Below are positions 36,235-45,519 of a stretch of DNA of 64,000 bases, piece after piece. Source of the stretch: Pseudomonadota bacterium (lineage in GTDB: Bacteria > Pseudomonadota > Alphaproteobacteria > Rhizobiales > Xanthobacteraceae); the NCBI GenBank assembly GCA_023451825.1, contig JAEXYA010000060.1:1-64000 (forward strand), read 5' to 3'. Under the pieces are notes generated by a model. It had not been told where the DNA came from. It worked only from the letters and a program-made list of their open reading frames with translations, and made no database searches. The position numbers were made by a program, and so were the translations under genes. How positions within the stretch are numbered: the first letter of the stretch is position 1; each line of letters begins with the position of its first letter.

Positions 36235-37539
36235 ATGACGAAGTCAGAGACGAAGCCGGGCCGTAAGATCAGCCGCCGCCAGCTCCTCAAGGTCGGCGCA
36301 GGCACCGCTGCCCTGCTGGCCGCCGCCAAGCTCAATTTCCCCGCCGGCGCCTTTGCGCAAGGGGCAGGGCCGGAAGTGAAGGGCGCGAAGCTCGGCTTCA
36401 TCGCGCTCACCGATGCGGCGCCACTGTTCGTCGCCAAGGAAAAGGGCATCTTCGCGAAATACGGCCTGCCGGAAACCGAAGTGCTGAAGCAGGCCTCGTG
36501 GGGCACGACGCGCGACAATCTCGTGCTCGGCTCCGAAGGCAATGGCATCGATGGCGCGCATATCCTGACGCCGATGCCGTATCTGATCTCTGCCGGCAAG
36601 GTGACGCAGAACAATGTGCCGACGCCGATGTATATTTTGGCGCGGCTGAATCTCAATGGGCAGAGCATCTCCGTCGGCAATGAATACAAGGACCTCAAGG
36701 TCGGCACCGACACCGCGCCATTGAAGGTCGCGTTCGAGAAGAAGAAGGCGGGCGGCAAATCGGTGAAGGCGGCGATGACCTTCCCGGGCGGCACGCATGA
36801 CCTGTGGATCCGCTACTGGCTTGCCGCGGGTGGCATCGATCCCGACAAGGACATCGAAACCATCGTGGTGCCGCCGCCGCAGATGGTGGCCAATATGAAG
36901 GTCGGCACGATGGACTGCTTCTGCGTCTGCGAGCCGTGGAATCTGCAGCTCATTCACCAGAACATCGGCTACACCGCGCTGACCACCGGCGAGCTCTGGA
37001 ACAAGCATCCGGAAAAATCGCTCGGCATGCGCGCGGCCTGGGTCGACAAGAATCCGAAGGCGGCGAAGGCGCTGCTGATGGCCGTGATGGAAGCGCAGCA
37101 GTGGTGCGAGAAGCCCGAGAACCACAACGAACTCGCGGCCATCAACGCCAAGCGCCAGTGGATCAACTGCCCCGTGGACGACGTCACCGATCGCGTCAAG
37201 GGCAGGTTCGATTACGGCACCGGCCGCGTGGTCGAGAACTCGCCGCATATCATGAAGTTCTGGGACGACTTTGCCTCATATCCCTATCAGAGCCACGACC
37301 TCTGGTTCATGACCGAAGACATCCGCTGGGGCAAATACGAGCCGGGTTTTGATAGCAAGGCGCTGATCGCCAAGGTCAACCGCGAGGATCTCTGGAAGGA
37401 CGCGGCGAAGGAACTGGGCGCGGCGCTGCCGACGTCCACCTCGCGCGGCAAGGAGACCTTCTTCGACGGCAAGGTGTTCGATCCCGCCGATCCCGCCGCC
37501 TATCTGAAATCGCTCGCCATCAAGCGCATCGAAGTCTGA
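36235..37539 (+). CDS. nrtA: Nitrate ABC transporter substrate-binding protein (NrtA/CmpA family)
   Basis: A protein of 434 residues with a Tat leader (SRRQLLKVGAG, cleavage likely after GAFAQ). The mature part has the NrtA pattern LGFIALTDAAPLFVAKEKG, WGTTRDNLVLGSEGNGIDGAHILTP (in separate blocks) and FCVCEPWN. It binds nitrate in the periplasm. Permease and ATPase genes follow, then nitrate reductase genes, which supports nitrate rather than sulfonate or bicarbonate. The start at ATG 36235 is the first to precede the Tat motif. Confidence 0.9.
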   Translation: MTKSETKPGRKISRRQLLKVGAGTAALLAAAKLNFPAGAFAQGAGPEVKGAKLGFIALTDAAPLFVAKEKGIFAKYGLPETEVLKQASWGTTRDNLVLGSEGNGIDGAHILTPMPYLISAGKVTQNNVPTPMYILARLNLNGQSISVGNEYKDLKVGTDTAPLKVAFEKKKAGGKSVKAAMTFPGGTHDLWIRYWLAAGGIDPDKDIETIVVPPPQMVANMKVGTMDCFCVCEPWNLQLIHQNIGYTALTTGELWNKHPEKSLGMRAAWVDKNPKAAKALLMAVMEAQQWCEKPENHNELAAINAKRQWINCPVDDVTDRVKGRFDYGTGRVVENSPHIMKFWDDFASYPYQSHDLWFMTEDIRWGKYEPGFDSKALIAKVNREDLWKDAAKELGAALPTSTSRGKETFFDGKVFDPADPAAYLKSLAIKRIEV

Positions 37540-37547
37540 TCGGTGCG

Positions 37548-38465
37548 GTGAACGACATGGAGACCAGTGCGATGAACGTGCATGCCCTGAAGACCGAGCC
37601 TGTGACACAGCTGGCGAAGACGCCGGCTGCGGTCGTCGCACTGGCTCCGAAGGCTCCGCCCAAAGCGGAGAAATACAGCAAGATGGCGAAGGAGGCGGCG
37701 GCGCAGGTGATCCCGCCGCTCATCGTCGTCATTCTGCTCGGCGTGATGTGGGAGCTGCTGTGCCAGCGCGCCGGCTCGACGCTGCCGCCGCCGTCGAAAG
37801 TCTACAAGGATACGAAAGAGCTGATCTTCGATCCGTTCTTCGACAATGGCGGCCTCGACAAGGGCCTGTTCTGGCACTTGTCCGCCAGCCTCTGGCGCGT
37901 CGCTTATGGTTATGCACTGGCCGCCGTCGTCGGCATCGGTCTCGGCACGCTGGTCGGGCAATCCGTCTGGGCCATGCGCGGTCTCGATCCGATCTTCCAG
38001 GTGCTGCGCACGATCCCGCCGCTGGCCTGGCTGCCGCTTGCGCTCGCCGCATTCCGCGATGGCCAGCCGTCGGCCATCTTCGTGATCTTCATCACCTCGA
38101 TCTGGCCGATCATCATCAACACCGCCGTCGGCATCCGCAACATCCCGCAGGACTATCGGAACGTCGCCGCCGTGGTGCAGCTCAATCCGCTGGAGTTCTT
38201 CGGCAAGGTGATGCTGCCGGCCGCGGCGCCCTATATCTTCACCGGCCTGCGCATCGGCATCGGCCTGTCCTGGCTTGCCATCATCGCGGCCGAAATGCTG
38301 ATCGGCGGCGTCGGCATCGGCTTCTTCATCTGGGATGCGTGGAATTCATCGCATATCAGCGAGATCATCCTGGCGCTGTTCTATGTCGGCATCGTCGGCT
38401 TCGTGCTCGATCGCCTCATTGCCGGCCTCGGCAAGCTCGTCACCCACGGCACTTCGGCTGCTTAA
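37548..38465 (+). CDS. nrtB: Nitrate ABC transporter permease (NrtB)
   Basis: A protein of 305 residues with about six membrane helices and the BPD_transp_1 motif EFFGKVMLPAAAPYIFTGLR. A cytoplasmic N-terminal tail of about 45 residues (rich in K, A and P) precedes the first helix, as in NrtB. The frame opens with GTG 37548; ATG 37557 or 37572 are possible starts. It is eight bases after nrtA and overlaps nothing downstream. It forms the channel with the NrtD ATPase. Confidence 0.9.
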   Translation: MNDMETSAMNVHALKTEPVTQLAKTPAAVVALAPKAPPKAEKYSKMAKEAAAQVIPPLIVVILLGVMWELLCQRAGSTLPPPSKVYKDTKELIFDPFFDNGGLDKGLFWHLSASLWRVAYGYALAAVVGIGLGTLVGQSVWAMRGLDPIFQVLRTIPPLAWLPLALAAFRDGQPSAIFVIFITSIWPIIINTAVGIRNIPQDYRNVAAVVQLNPLEFFGKVMLPAAAPYIFTGLRIGIGLSWLAIIAAEMLIGGVGIGFFIWDAWNSSHISEIILALFYVGIVGFVLDRLIAGLGKLVTHGTSAA

Positions 38466-38476
38466 GGAGCATGATC

Positions 38477-39271
38477 ATGACGCCTTATGTGAAACTCGAC
38501 CATATCGACAAGGTGTTCTCCCGCGGCAAGGTGACGTCCGAAGTGCTCAAGGACATCAACCTGACGCTGGGCAAGGGTGAGTATGTCTCGATCATCGGAC
38601 ACTCCGGCTGTGGCAAGTCGACGATGCTCAACATCATCGCCGGCCTAACGCGCGCCACCAATGGCGGCGTGCTGCTGGAAGGCCGTGAGGTGAATTCGCC
38701 CGGGCCGGATCGTGCGGTCGTATTCCAGAACCACAGCCTGCTGCCGTGGCTGACGGTCTATCAGAATGTCCGTCTCGGCGTGGACAAGGTGTTCGCGAAA
38801 ACCAAGAGCCGCGCCGAGCGCGACGAATGGACCCTGCACAATCTCAATCTCGTGCAGATGACCCATGCCAAGGACAAGCGCCCGTCGGAAATCTCCGGCG
38901 GCATGAAGCAGCGCGTCGGCATCGCCCGCGCGCTGGCGATGGAGCCGAAGGTGCTGCTGCTCGACGAGCCGTTCGGTGCGCTCGACGCGCTGACGCGCGC
39001 GCATTTACAGGATTCGGTGATGGCGCTGCATCAGAAGCTCGGCAACACCATCGTGATGATCACCCATGACGTGGACGAGGCGGTGCTGCTATCGGATCGC
39101 ATCGTGATGATGACCAATGGCCCGAGCGCGACCATCGGCGAGGTGCTGGACGTGCCGCTGAGCCGCCCGCGAAAGCGCATCGAGCTGGCGTCTGACCCGA
39201 TCTACCTCAAGTGCCGCAAGCGCGTGCTGGAATTCCTGTACGAGCGCCACAAATTCGTGGAAGCGGCGTAA
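38477..39271 (+). CDS. nrtD: Nitrate ABC transporter ATP-binding protein (NrtD-type)
   Basis: A protein of 264 residues. Walker A is GHSGCGKST near 46-54, the signature ISGGMKQRVGIARAL and Walker B VLLLDEPFGALDALTR. A D-loop and switch histidine (MITHDVDEA) follow. I chose ATG 38477, seven bases after AAGGAG; ATG 38471 is too close to it. There is only one ATPase gene and no NrtC fusion protein, so a homodimer is expected. A palindromic repeat separates it from the reductase genes. Confidence 0.9.
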   Translation: MTPYVKLDHIDKVFSRGKVTSEVLKDINLTLGKGEYVSIIGHSGCGKSTMLNIIAGLTRATNGGVLLEGREVNSPGPDRAVVFQNHSLLPWLTVYQNVRLGVDKVFAKTKSRAERDEWTLHNLNLVQMTHAKDKRPSEISGGMKQRVGIARALAMEPKVLLLDEPFGALDALTRAHLQDSVMALHQKLGNTIVMITHDVDEAVLLSDRIVMMTNGPSATIGEVLDVPLSRPRKRIELASDPIYLKCRKRVLEFLYERHKFVEAA

Positions 39272-39289
39272 GGCGCGGCACATTCCGCC

Positions 39290-39373
39290 GTCATTGCGAG
39301 CGCAGCGAAGCAATCCAGACAGCAGCACCCGAAGACTGGATTGCTTCGTCGCCTGCGGCTCCTCGCAATGACG
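39290..39373. repeat. Palindromic repeat, GTCATTGCGAGCG family, copy 2
   Basis: Same outer arms and AAGCAATCCAG / CTGGATTGCTTCGTCGC inner arms as copies at 9464-9545 and 62953-63033. It lies between nrtD and the NasB-like gene. Confidence 0.9.
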
Positions 39374-39402
39374 TCCTTTATTGAACGGGAGATTCCCTCA
39401 CT

Positions 39403-40611
39403 ATGAGCGAGCCGCTGGTCATCATCGGAAACGGCATGGCGGCGGCACGCCTTGTGGACGAACTCGCAAAGTCATCGCTTGGCCGCTACGCCATCGCCGT
39501 GATCGGCGATGAACCGCGGCTGGCTTATAATCGCGTGCTGCTGTCCTCGGTTCTGGCGGGCGAGGCGACCTCGCAGGAGATCGAGCTCAAGCCCGCCGCA
39601 TGGTGGCGCGATCGCGGCGTCACCTTGAAATATGGCGCGCGGGCGACGTCGGTCGATCTCGTTGCGCGCGAGGTGACCACATCGGCCGGCAAGCGCGTCG
39701 GCTTCTCGAAGCTGGTCTTCGCCACCGGCTCCTCCGCGCTGCGGCTGCCTGTGCCCGGCGGCGATCTCGCCGGCGTGCATGTGTTTCGCGACAGCCACGA
39801 CGTCGATCGCCTGATCGAGTTGGCTGAGCAGAAGAAACGCGTCGTCGTTGTCGGTGGTGGCTTGCTTGGGCTTGAGGCTGCGTATGGTCTCGCCAAGGCC
39901 GGCGCCGATGTCACGCTGATCCATCTGATGGATCGCCTGATGGAGCGGCAGCTTGATGGTCCCGCGGCGGAATTGCTCAAGACGCTGGTCGAGCGCAAGG
40001 GCGTCAAGATCCTGCTCAATGCGAATACGGCCCGCATTCATGGCGCCCAGGCCGTCGAGCGCGTCGAACTCGCCGATGGCCGTATGCTGGACGCTGATGC
40101 GGTCATCTTCGCAGCCGGCATCAGGCCGAATACGGCGTTGGCCAAGGACGCTGGCATATCGGTCAATCGCGGTATCGTCGTCGATGACGCCATGGCAACG
40201 GCGAGCGATGGCGTGTTCGCGCTCGGCGAGTGTGCGGAGCATCGCGGCACTTGCTACGGCCTTGTCGAGCCCGCTTACGAACAGGCGAAGGTGTTGGCGC
40301 GGCATCTGGCTGGCGGCCAAGCCGCATATAGCGGAAGCATCCTGTCCACCAATCTCAAGGTCTCCGGCGTCAGCGTGTTTTCCGCCGGCGATTTCATGGC
40401 GGCGGAAGGCAGCGAGACATTGCTCCTCAGCGATATCCGGCGCGGCACCCACAAGAAGCTCGTCATTGCCGGCGGCGAGCTCACCGGCGCGGTGCTGGTC
40501 GGCGATACCAGCGATGCGCTGTGGTATCTCGAATTGATCCGTAGCGGCGCGGATGTGTCCGCCTTCCGCGCCGACATGATGTTCGGTCGTCCCATTGCAA
40601 AGGCGGCCTGA
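39403..40611 (+). CDS. nasB: NAD(P)H:FAD oxidoreductase, nitrate reductase electron-transfer subunit (NasB-like)
   Basis: A protein of 402 residues. An N-terminal FAD-binding GNGMAAARLVDEL and a second Rossmann motif VVVVGGGLLGLEAAYGLAKAG place it in the pyridine nucleotide-disulfide oxidoreductase class I. It resembles the N-terminal flavin part of NirB/NasB (YNRVLLSSVLAGE). It lacks the BFD, sulfite-reductase-like and siroheme domains of NirB, so it is not a nitrite reductase. Its stop overlaps the nasA start by one base (TGATG), and it should pass NADH electrons to NasA. Confidence 0.85.
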   Translation: MSEPLVIIGNGMAAARLVDELAKSSLGRYAIAVIGDEPRLAYNRVLLSSVLAGEATSQEIELKPAAWWRDRGVTLKYGARATSVDLVAREVTTSAGKRVGFSKLVFATGSSALRLPVPGGDLAGVHVFRDSHDVDRLIELAEQKKRVVVVGGGLLGLEAAYGLAKAGADVTLIHLMDRLMERQLDGPAAELLKTLVERKGVKILLNANTARIHGAQAVERVELADGRMLDADAVIFAAGIRPNTALAKDAGISVNRGIVVDDAMATASDGVFALGECAEHRGTCYGLVEPAYEQAKVLARHLAGGQAAYSGSILSTNLKVSGVSVFSAGDFMAAEGSETLLLSDIRRGTHKKLVIAGGELTGAVLVGDTSDALWYLELIRSGADVSAFRADMMFGRPIAKAA

Positions 40612-43313
40612 TGAACGCGATCGACACCAGGCTCGCCACCGTCCGCACCACCTGCGCCTATTGCGGCGTCGGCTGCGGTGTGCTGGCGACGCCGGACGGG
40701 CAGGGCGGCGCGGCCATCGCCGGCGATCCCAACCATCCCGCCAATCTCGGGCGGCTCTGCTCGAAGGGCTCGGCACTCGGCGAGACGCTGGCGCTGGACG
40801 ATCGCCTGCTGCATCCGATGATGCGCGATGCCTCTGGAGAGCTGACCCGCGCGACGTGGAGCCATGCGCTCGATCATGTCGCCGATGGATTTCGCAGCAT
40901 CATTGCCGAACATGGGCCCGGCGCGGTGGCGTTCTATCTGTCCGGGCAACTGCTCACCGAGGACTATTACGTCGCCAACAAGCTGATGAAGGGTTTTATC
41001 GGCAGCGCCAATGTGGACACCAATTCGCGGCTCTGCATGGCGTCATCGGTGGTCGGCCACAAGCGCGCCTTCGGCGCCGATACGGTGCCGGGCTGCTATG
41101 AGGATCTCGACGAGGCCGATCTGCTGGTCTTTGTCGGCTCCAATGCCGCCTGGTGTCATCCTGTGCTGTATCAGCGCATGCTCGCCAACAAGCAGGCGCG
41201 GGGCGCGCGCTTCGTGGTCATCGATCCGCGCCGCACCGACACCGTGGGCGACGATGATCTCTTTCTTGGCCTCAAGCCCGGCACCGACACGGCGCTGTTC
41301 TCGGGGCTGCTCGTCTATCTCGCCGACAATGGCGCGCTGGATCGCGCTTACATCGAACATCACACGACGGGATTCGATGACGCGCTGGCGCGCGCCAAAA
41401 CCATCGCTGGCAGCGTCGCCGCGACGGCCAGGGCGACTGGCCTCAACGAAGTGGATGTCGCCACCTTCTTCCAGACGTTCCGGCAGACGCCGCGCGTGGT
41501 CACGCTGTATTCGCAGGGCGTCAACCAGTCGGCGCAGGGCACCGACAAGGTCAATGCGATCATCAATTGCCATCTCGCCACGGGCCGCATCGGCAAGCCG
41601 GGCGCATCGCCGTTCTCGCTCACGGGGCAGCCCAATGCGATGGGCGGTCGCGAGGTCGGCGGCCTTGCCAACCAGCTCGCGGCGCATATGGGCTTCACGC
41701 CGGTCGAGATCGACCGCGTGCGGCGGTTCTGGAAGGCGCCTCATATCGCCACCCATGAAGGCCTTAAGGCCGTGCAGATGTTCGAGGCTATCGGCCGCGG
41801 CGAGATCAAGGCGCTGTGGGTGATGGGTACCAATCCCGCGGTGTCGCTGCCCGATGCGGACGCGGTGCGCGCGGCGCTCGGCAAGCTCGATCTGTTCGTG
41901 GTGTCGGAGAATGTGCTCTCCAATGACACGGTGAATGCCGGCGCGCATGTGCTGCTGCCCGCGCTGGCCTGGGGCGAGAAATCGGGCACGGTGACGAATT
42001 CCGAGCGCCGGATCTCGCGGCAGCGCTCGTTTCTATCGGCGCCGGGCGAGGCGAAGCCGGATTGGTGGGCGCTCAGCGAGGTGGCGAAACGGCTCGGTTT
42101 TGGGGCGGGGTTTGCCTACACCTCCGCCGCGGAGATATTTCGCGAACACGCGGCGCTGTCGGATTTCGAGAATGACGGCAGCCGCGATTTCTATATCGGC
42201 GGGCTCATGCACGTCTCCGACGAGGCCTTCGACACCATGGCGCCGGTGCAATGGCCACTGCGCAAGGGGGCGACCACGCAGCAGGCACGCTTCTTCGCCA
42301 GCGGAGGGTTTTACACCCGAGATCATCGCGGCCAGTTCATCGCGCCGGAAGCGCCGGAATTGCGTACGCATCTGACACCTGCACGACCGCTGCGGCTGAA
42401 TACCGGCCGTGTGCGCGACCAGTGGCACACCATGACGCGCACGGGCCTAAGCCCGCGGCTCGGCCAGCATATCCCCGAACCCTATGTGGAGATCCATCCC
42501 AACGATGCCGCGCGCTTCGCCATTGTCGATGGCGGCTATGCGGAGCTGACGACGGATTACGGCGCCTGCACGCTGAAGGTGGTGATCAGCGAGCGCCAGC
42601 AGCGCGGCATGCTGTTCGCGCCGATCCACTGGAATGACGCGACCGCCGGCTATGCGCGCATCGGCGCGCTGGTGGCGCCGTTCGTCGATCCATTTTCCGG
42701 GCAACCGGAAAACAAGGCAACGCCGGTGTCGATTGCAGCGGTGACGGTGAGCCGTCGCGGTTTCGTGCTATCGCGGAAACCGCTGGCGCTACCACCCGGC
42801 GTAGTTTTCGCGCGCGTCGCGGTGACGGGAGGCGTCGGTTATCTGCTGGCGGACAATGCGGAGCTTGCACTCTGGCGCGATTGGCTTGCGCCGCTGCTGG
42901 GCGATGATGTCGCCAGCTTTGAGGATGTGGGCCGCGGCGTCTATCGCGCGGTGTCGTTTGCGGGCGAGCGGATCGAACTCTGTTTATTCGTCGGGCCGGC
43001 GGAGGATGCCTTGTCATGGGATGCCGTGAAGGACGCGTTCGCCGCGGATGCGCTGAGCGACGATCGGCGCCGCATGCTGCTGTCCGGCAAATCGGCTGAC
43101 GGCGCCGCGAGTGCGGGGGCGATCGTGTGTGCCTGTTTCGGCGTCGGTCGCAACACGATCAATGAAGCGATCGCGGGAGGCTGCGCGACGGCGGGGGAGA
43201 TCGGTGCGAAGCTGAAGGCCGGGACGAATTGCGGCTCGTGTATTCCTGAATTGAAGCGGTTGATTGCTGGGAGTGAGGCGGAGCCGGAGCATCGGAAAGT
43301 CGCGATCAACTAA
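40611..43313 (+). CDS. nasA: Assimilatory nitrate reductase catalytic subunit (NasA)
   Basis: A protein of 900 residues of the molybdopterin oxidoreductase family. The N-terminal [4Fe-4S] ligands are C15, C18, C22 and C50. The molybdenum ligand is probably C142 in SRLCMASSV. A molydopterin dinucleotide-binding domain lies at about 580-700. The C terminus (about 838-895) carries a BFD-like [2Fe-2S] domain with CACFGVGRN and GTNCGSC motifs. It reduces nitrate to nitrite in the cytoplasm. No nitrite reductase gene follows; the next feature is a repeat and a convergent LysR gene. Confidence 0.94.
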   Translation: MNAIDTRLATVRTTCAYCGVGCGVLATPDGQGGAAIAGDPNHPANLGRLCSKGSALGETLALDDRLLHPMMRDASGELTRATWSHALDHVADGFRSIIAEHGPGAVAFYLSGQLLTEDYYVANKLMKGFIGSANVDTNSRLCMASSVVGHKRAFGADTVPGCYEDLDEADLLVFVGSNAAWCHPVLYQRMLANKQARGARFVVIDPRRTDTVGDDDLFLGLKPGTDTALFSGLLVYLADNGALDRAYIEHHTTGFDDALARAKTIAGSVAATARATGLNEVDVATFFQTFRQTPRVVTLYSQGVNQSAQGTDKVNAIINCHLATGRIGKPGASPFSLTGQPNAMGGREVGGLANQLAAHMGFTPVEIDRVRRFWKAPHIATHEGLKAVQMFEAIGRGEIKALWVMGTNPAVSLPDADAVRAALGKLDLFVVSENVLSNDTVNAGAHVLLPALAWGEKSGTVTNSERRISRQRSFLSAPGEAKPDWWALSEVAKRLGFGAGFAYTSAAEIFREHAALSDFENDGSRDFYIGGLMHVSDEAFDTMAPVQWPLRKGATTQQARFFASGGFYTRDHRGQFIAPEAPELRTHLTPARPLRLNTGRVRDQWHTMTRTGLSPRLGQHIPEPYVEIHPNDAARFAIVDGGYAELTTDYGACTLKVVISERQQRGMLFAPIHWNDATAGYARIGALVAPFVDPFSGQPENKATPVSIAAVTVSRRGFVLSRKPLALPPGVVFARVAVTGGVGYLLADNAELALWRDWLAPLLGDDVASFEDVGRGVYRAVSFAGERIELCLFVGPAEDALSWDAVKDAFAADALSDDRRRMLLSGKSADGAASAGAIVCACFGVGRNTINEAIAGGCATAGEIGAKLKAGTNCGSCIPELKRLIAGSEAEPEHRKVAIN

Positions 43314-43321
43314 GCTCTCCC

Positions 43322-43427
43322 CTCATCCTGAGGAGCCGCGCAGCGGCGTCTCGAAGGATGGCCGCAAGCGCGGAGTTTCACCAACTCATGGTTCGAGACG
43401 GCGCTACGCGCCTCCTCACCATGAGGG
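43322..43427. repeat. Palindromic repeat, CTCATCCTGAGGAG family
   Basis: CTCATCCTGAGGAGCCGCGC and GCGTCTCGAA on the left pair with TTCGAGACGGCGC and GCCTCCTCACCATGAGGG on the right. It lies between the convergent nasA and LysR genes and could serve as a terminator-like structure. Confidence 0.85.
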
Positions 43428-43438
43428 ACGGAGTATGC

Positions 43439-44335
43439 TCATTTCTCCGGGCGATAACGTGCGTGATCGATCAGCGCACGCAGTTTTGGCGGCAGGTTGC
43501 GACGCTCCGGAAAATAAAGGAAGAACCCCGCAAACGGCGGCAGCCAAGTATCGAGTAGCGTCACCAGTTCGCCGCGCGCGACATAGGGCCTGAACAGTTC
43601 CTCCATGCCGAAAGTAATCCCGCCGCCGGCGCAGGCGGTGCGGACCATGACCCACATATCGTTGGTCGTGACCCGCGGATTGACCGCGACGTCAAACTCA
43701 CGGCCGTTCTCCTCGAACTCCCAGCGATAGGGCGCGACATCGGGCGCGGGACGCCAGCCGATGCAGCAATGCTGTGTTAGCTCCGACGGATGTGCGGGCG
43801 CGCCGAAGCGCTGCAGATATGAAGGCGCAGCGACGACCACCTGGCGCTGCTCGGCCGAGACCGGCACCGCGATCATGTCCTGCTCGATCACCTCGCCGAG
43901 GCGGACGCCCGCATCAAAACCCTCGGCGACGATATCAAACTCGGCATCGGTGACGGTGATGTCGAGCTGGATACCGGGATAAGCGAGGGTGAAGCTCGCC
44001 AACAGCGGGCCGGAGATGAAACGCTCCGCGATGGACGAGACCGCAAGCCGCAACTGCCCTGTCGGCTGCGTGGGGAGATCACGCGCCGTGTCCAGCGCAT
44101 CCGTGACTTCGGCGATGGCGGGCGCGACGCGTTCATGCAGACGCAGGCCGGCCTCGGTCAGGCTGACGCTGCGCGTCGTCCGCTGCAGGAGCGCGACGCC
44201 CATCCGGTCCTCCATCTTGCGGATTGCCTGGCTAACAGCGGACCGGGTCACACCCAGCCGCTCGGCGGCTAAGCGAAAGCTCTTCGCTTCGGCGACGGCG
44301 AGGAAGACGGACACCTGGTTGAGATCGATGTTCAT
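43439..44335 (-). CDS. LysR family transcriptional regulator
   Basis: A protein of 298 residues. The N-terminal winged helix-turn-helix includes FLAVAEAKSFRLAAERLGVT and SAVSQAIRKMED, followed by a LysR substrate-binding domain with the SIAERFISGPLL pattern typical of the AaeR/PerR-like subgroup. It is divergent from an aldo/keto reductase gene with about 100 bases between, and an inverted repeat at 44357-44371 suits a LysR site, so it probably controls that gene and itself. Confidence 0.9.
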   Translation of the reverse strand: MNIDLNQVSVFLAVAEAKSFRLAAERLGVTRSAVSQAIRKMEDRMGVALLQRTTRSVSLTEAGLRLHERVAPAIAEVTDALDTARDLPTQPTGQLRLAVSSIAERFISGPLLASFTLAYPGIQLDITVTDAEFDIVAEGFDAGVRLGEVIEQDMIAVPVSAEQRQVVVAAPSYLQRFGAPAHPSELTQHCCIGWRPAPDVAPYRWEFEENGREFDVAVNPRVTTNDMWVMVRTACAGGGITFGMEELFRPYVARGELVTLLDTWLPPFAGFFLYFPERRNLPPKLRALIDHARYRPEK

Positions 44336-44356
44336 TGGTTAGATGAGCTTAACAGT

Positions 44357-44371
44357 CTGGTCAGAAACCAG
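44357..44371. promoter_or_regulatory. Candidate LysR operator
   Basis: CTGGTCAGAAACCAG has perfect 5-bp arms with a 5-base centre and fits the T-N11-A LysR motif. It lies between the divergent LysR and aldo/keto reductase genes, 22 bases from the regulator's start codon. Confidence 0.5.
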
Positions 44372-44434
44372 CAAATTGTTCCGGATTTCGCGCCACACTA
44401 GCTTTTGCGGCAACAGCAAATGGAGCCGCAACCG

Positions 44435-45508
44435 ATGACATCCCTCGAGACCTACCGCCTGCTTGGCCGATCCGGATTGCGGGTGTCCCCGCTCTCGCTC
44501 GGCACCATGACGTTCGGCGACGACTGGGGTTGGGGTGCCGACGAGGCCGAGGCGCGCCGCATCTTCGACCTTTATGTCGATCGTGGCGGTAATCTCGTTG
44601 ATACGGCGGTGAACTACACCAATGGCGCATCGGAGCGCCTGGTCGGACAATTCATCAAGGAGAAGCGCGAGCGGATCGTGCTGGCGACCAAGTTCACCAT
44701 GGCGCGCGATCCCGGCAATCCGAATTCCGGCGGCAATCACCGGCTCAACATGATGCGCTCGGTGGAGCAGAGCCTGCGGCAGCTCGCTACGGATCGCATC
44801 GATCTGCTCTATCTCCATGCCTGGGACATGACCACGCAGCCGGAGGAGGTGATGCGTGCGCTCGACGATCTCGTGCGCGGCGGCAAGGTGCAGTATCTCG
44901 GCATCTGCAATGTGCCGGCCTGGCGCGCTGCGCAGATGCAGGCCATTGCGGAGCTGCGCGGCTGGTCGCCGCTGGTGGCGCTGCAGATCGAATACAGCCT
45001 CGTGGAGCGTACGGTCGAACATGAGTTGCTGCCAATGGCAGCGGCGCTCGGGCTCGGTGTCTTGCCGTGGTCGCCGCTCGGTGGCGGCGTGCTGACCGGC
45101 AAATATACGAAGGCGGATGTCGATCTGTCCGGCGAGGCGAGCGTGTCGCCGACCCGCAAGGGCGTCATCGCGTCATCAGGGCATCTCAATGAGCGTGCGA
45201 TCGGGATCGCCGAGGTGGTGCGTGCGGTCGCCGACGAGCTCGACGTCAAGCCGTCGCAGGTGGCGATTGCCTGGACATTGGCGAATCCTGCGGTGGTGTC
45301 GCCGATCCTTGGCGCGCGGACACTGGCACAGGCCGAGGACAATCTCGGTGCGCTGGATGTGACGCTGTCGCGCGCGCAACTGGCGCGGCTGGATGAGGCG
45401 AGTTCACCGGCGCCGGTTTTTCCGGGACGCTTCGTCGATCGGCCGATGGTGCAGCAGCTCATTTTTGGCGGCGCGTCGGTCACGCGTCGCTCAGTCGAAT
45501 TCCAATGA
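44435..45508 (+). CDS. Aldo/keto reductase
   Basis: A protein of 357 residues with the catalytic tetrad D56, Y61, K86 and H128 all present. The C-terminal NADPH-binding SPILGARTLAQAEDNL is intact. It reduces an aldehyde or ketone with NADPH; the substrate is unknown. I chose ATG 44435, nine bases after GGAG; ATG 44420 and TTG 44405 are alternatives. The stop overlaps a reading frame leading into the next gene, which is co-transcribed. Confidence 0.9.
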   Translation: MTSLETYRLLGRSGLRVSPLSLGTMTFGDDWGWGADEAEARRIFDLYVDRGGNLVDTAVNYTNGASERLVGQFIKEKRERIVLATKFTMARDPGNPNSGGNHRLNMMRSVEQSLRQLATDRIDLLYLHAWDMTTQPEEVMRALDDLVRGGKVQYLGICNVPAWRAAQMQAIAELRGWSPLVALQIEYSLVERTVEHELLPMAAALGLGVLPWSPLGGGVLTGKYTKADVDLSGEASVSPTRKGVIASSGHLNERAIGIAEVVRAVADELDVKPSQVAIAWTLANPAVVSPILGARTLAQAEDNLGALDVTLSRAQLARLDEASSPAPVFPGRFVDRPMVQQLIFGGASVTRRSVEFQ

Positions 45509-45519
45509 AGGAGAAAGCC

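Noticed and set aside
39403..40611. Nitrite reductase NirB
   Set aside because: Only the FAD/NAD part is present; there is no siroheme or sulfite-reductase domain in 402 residues.
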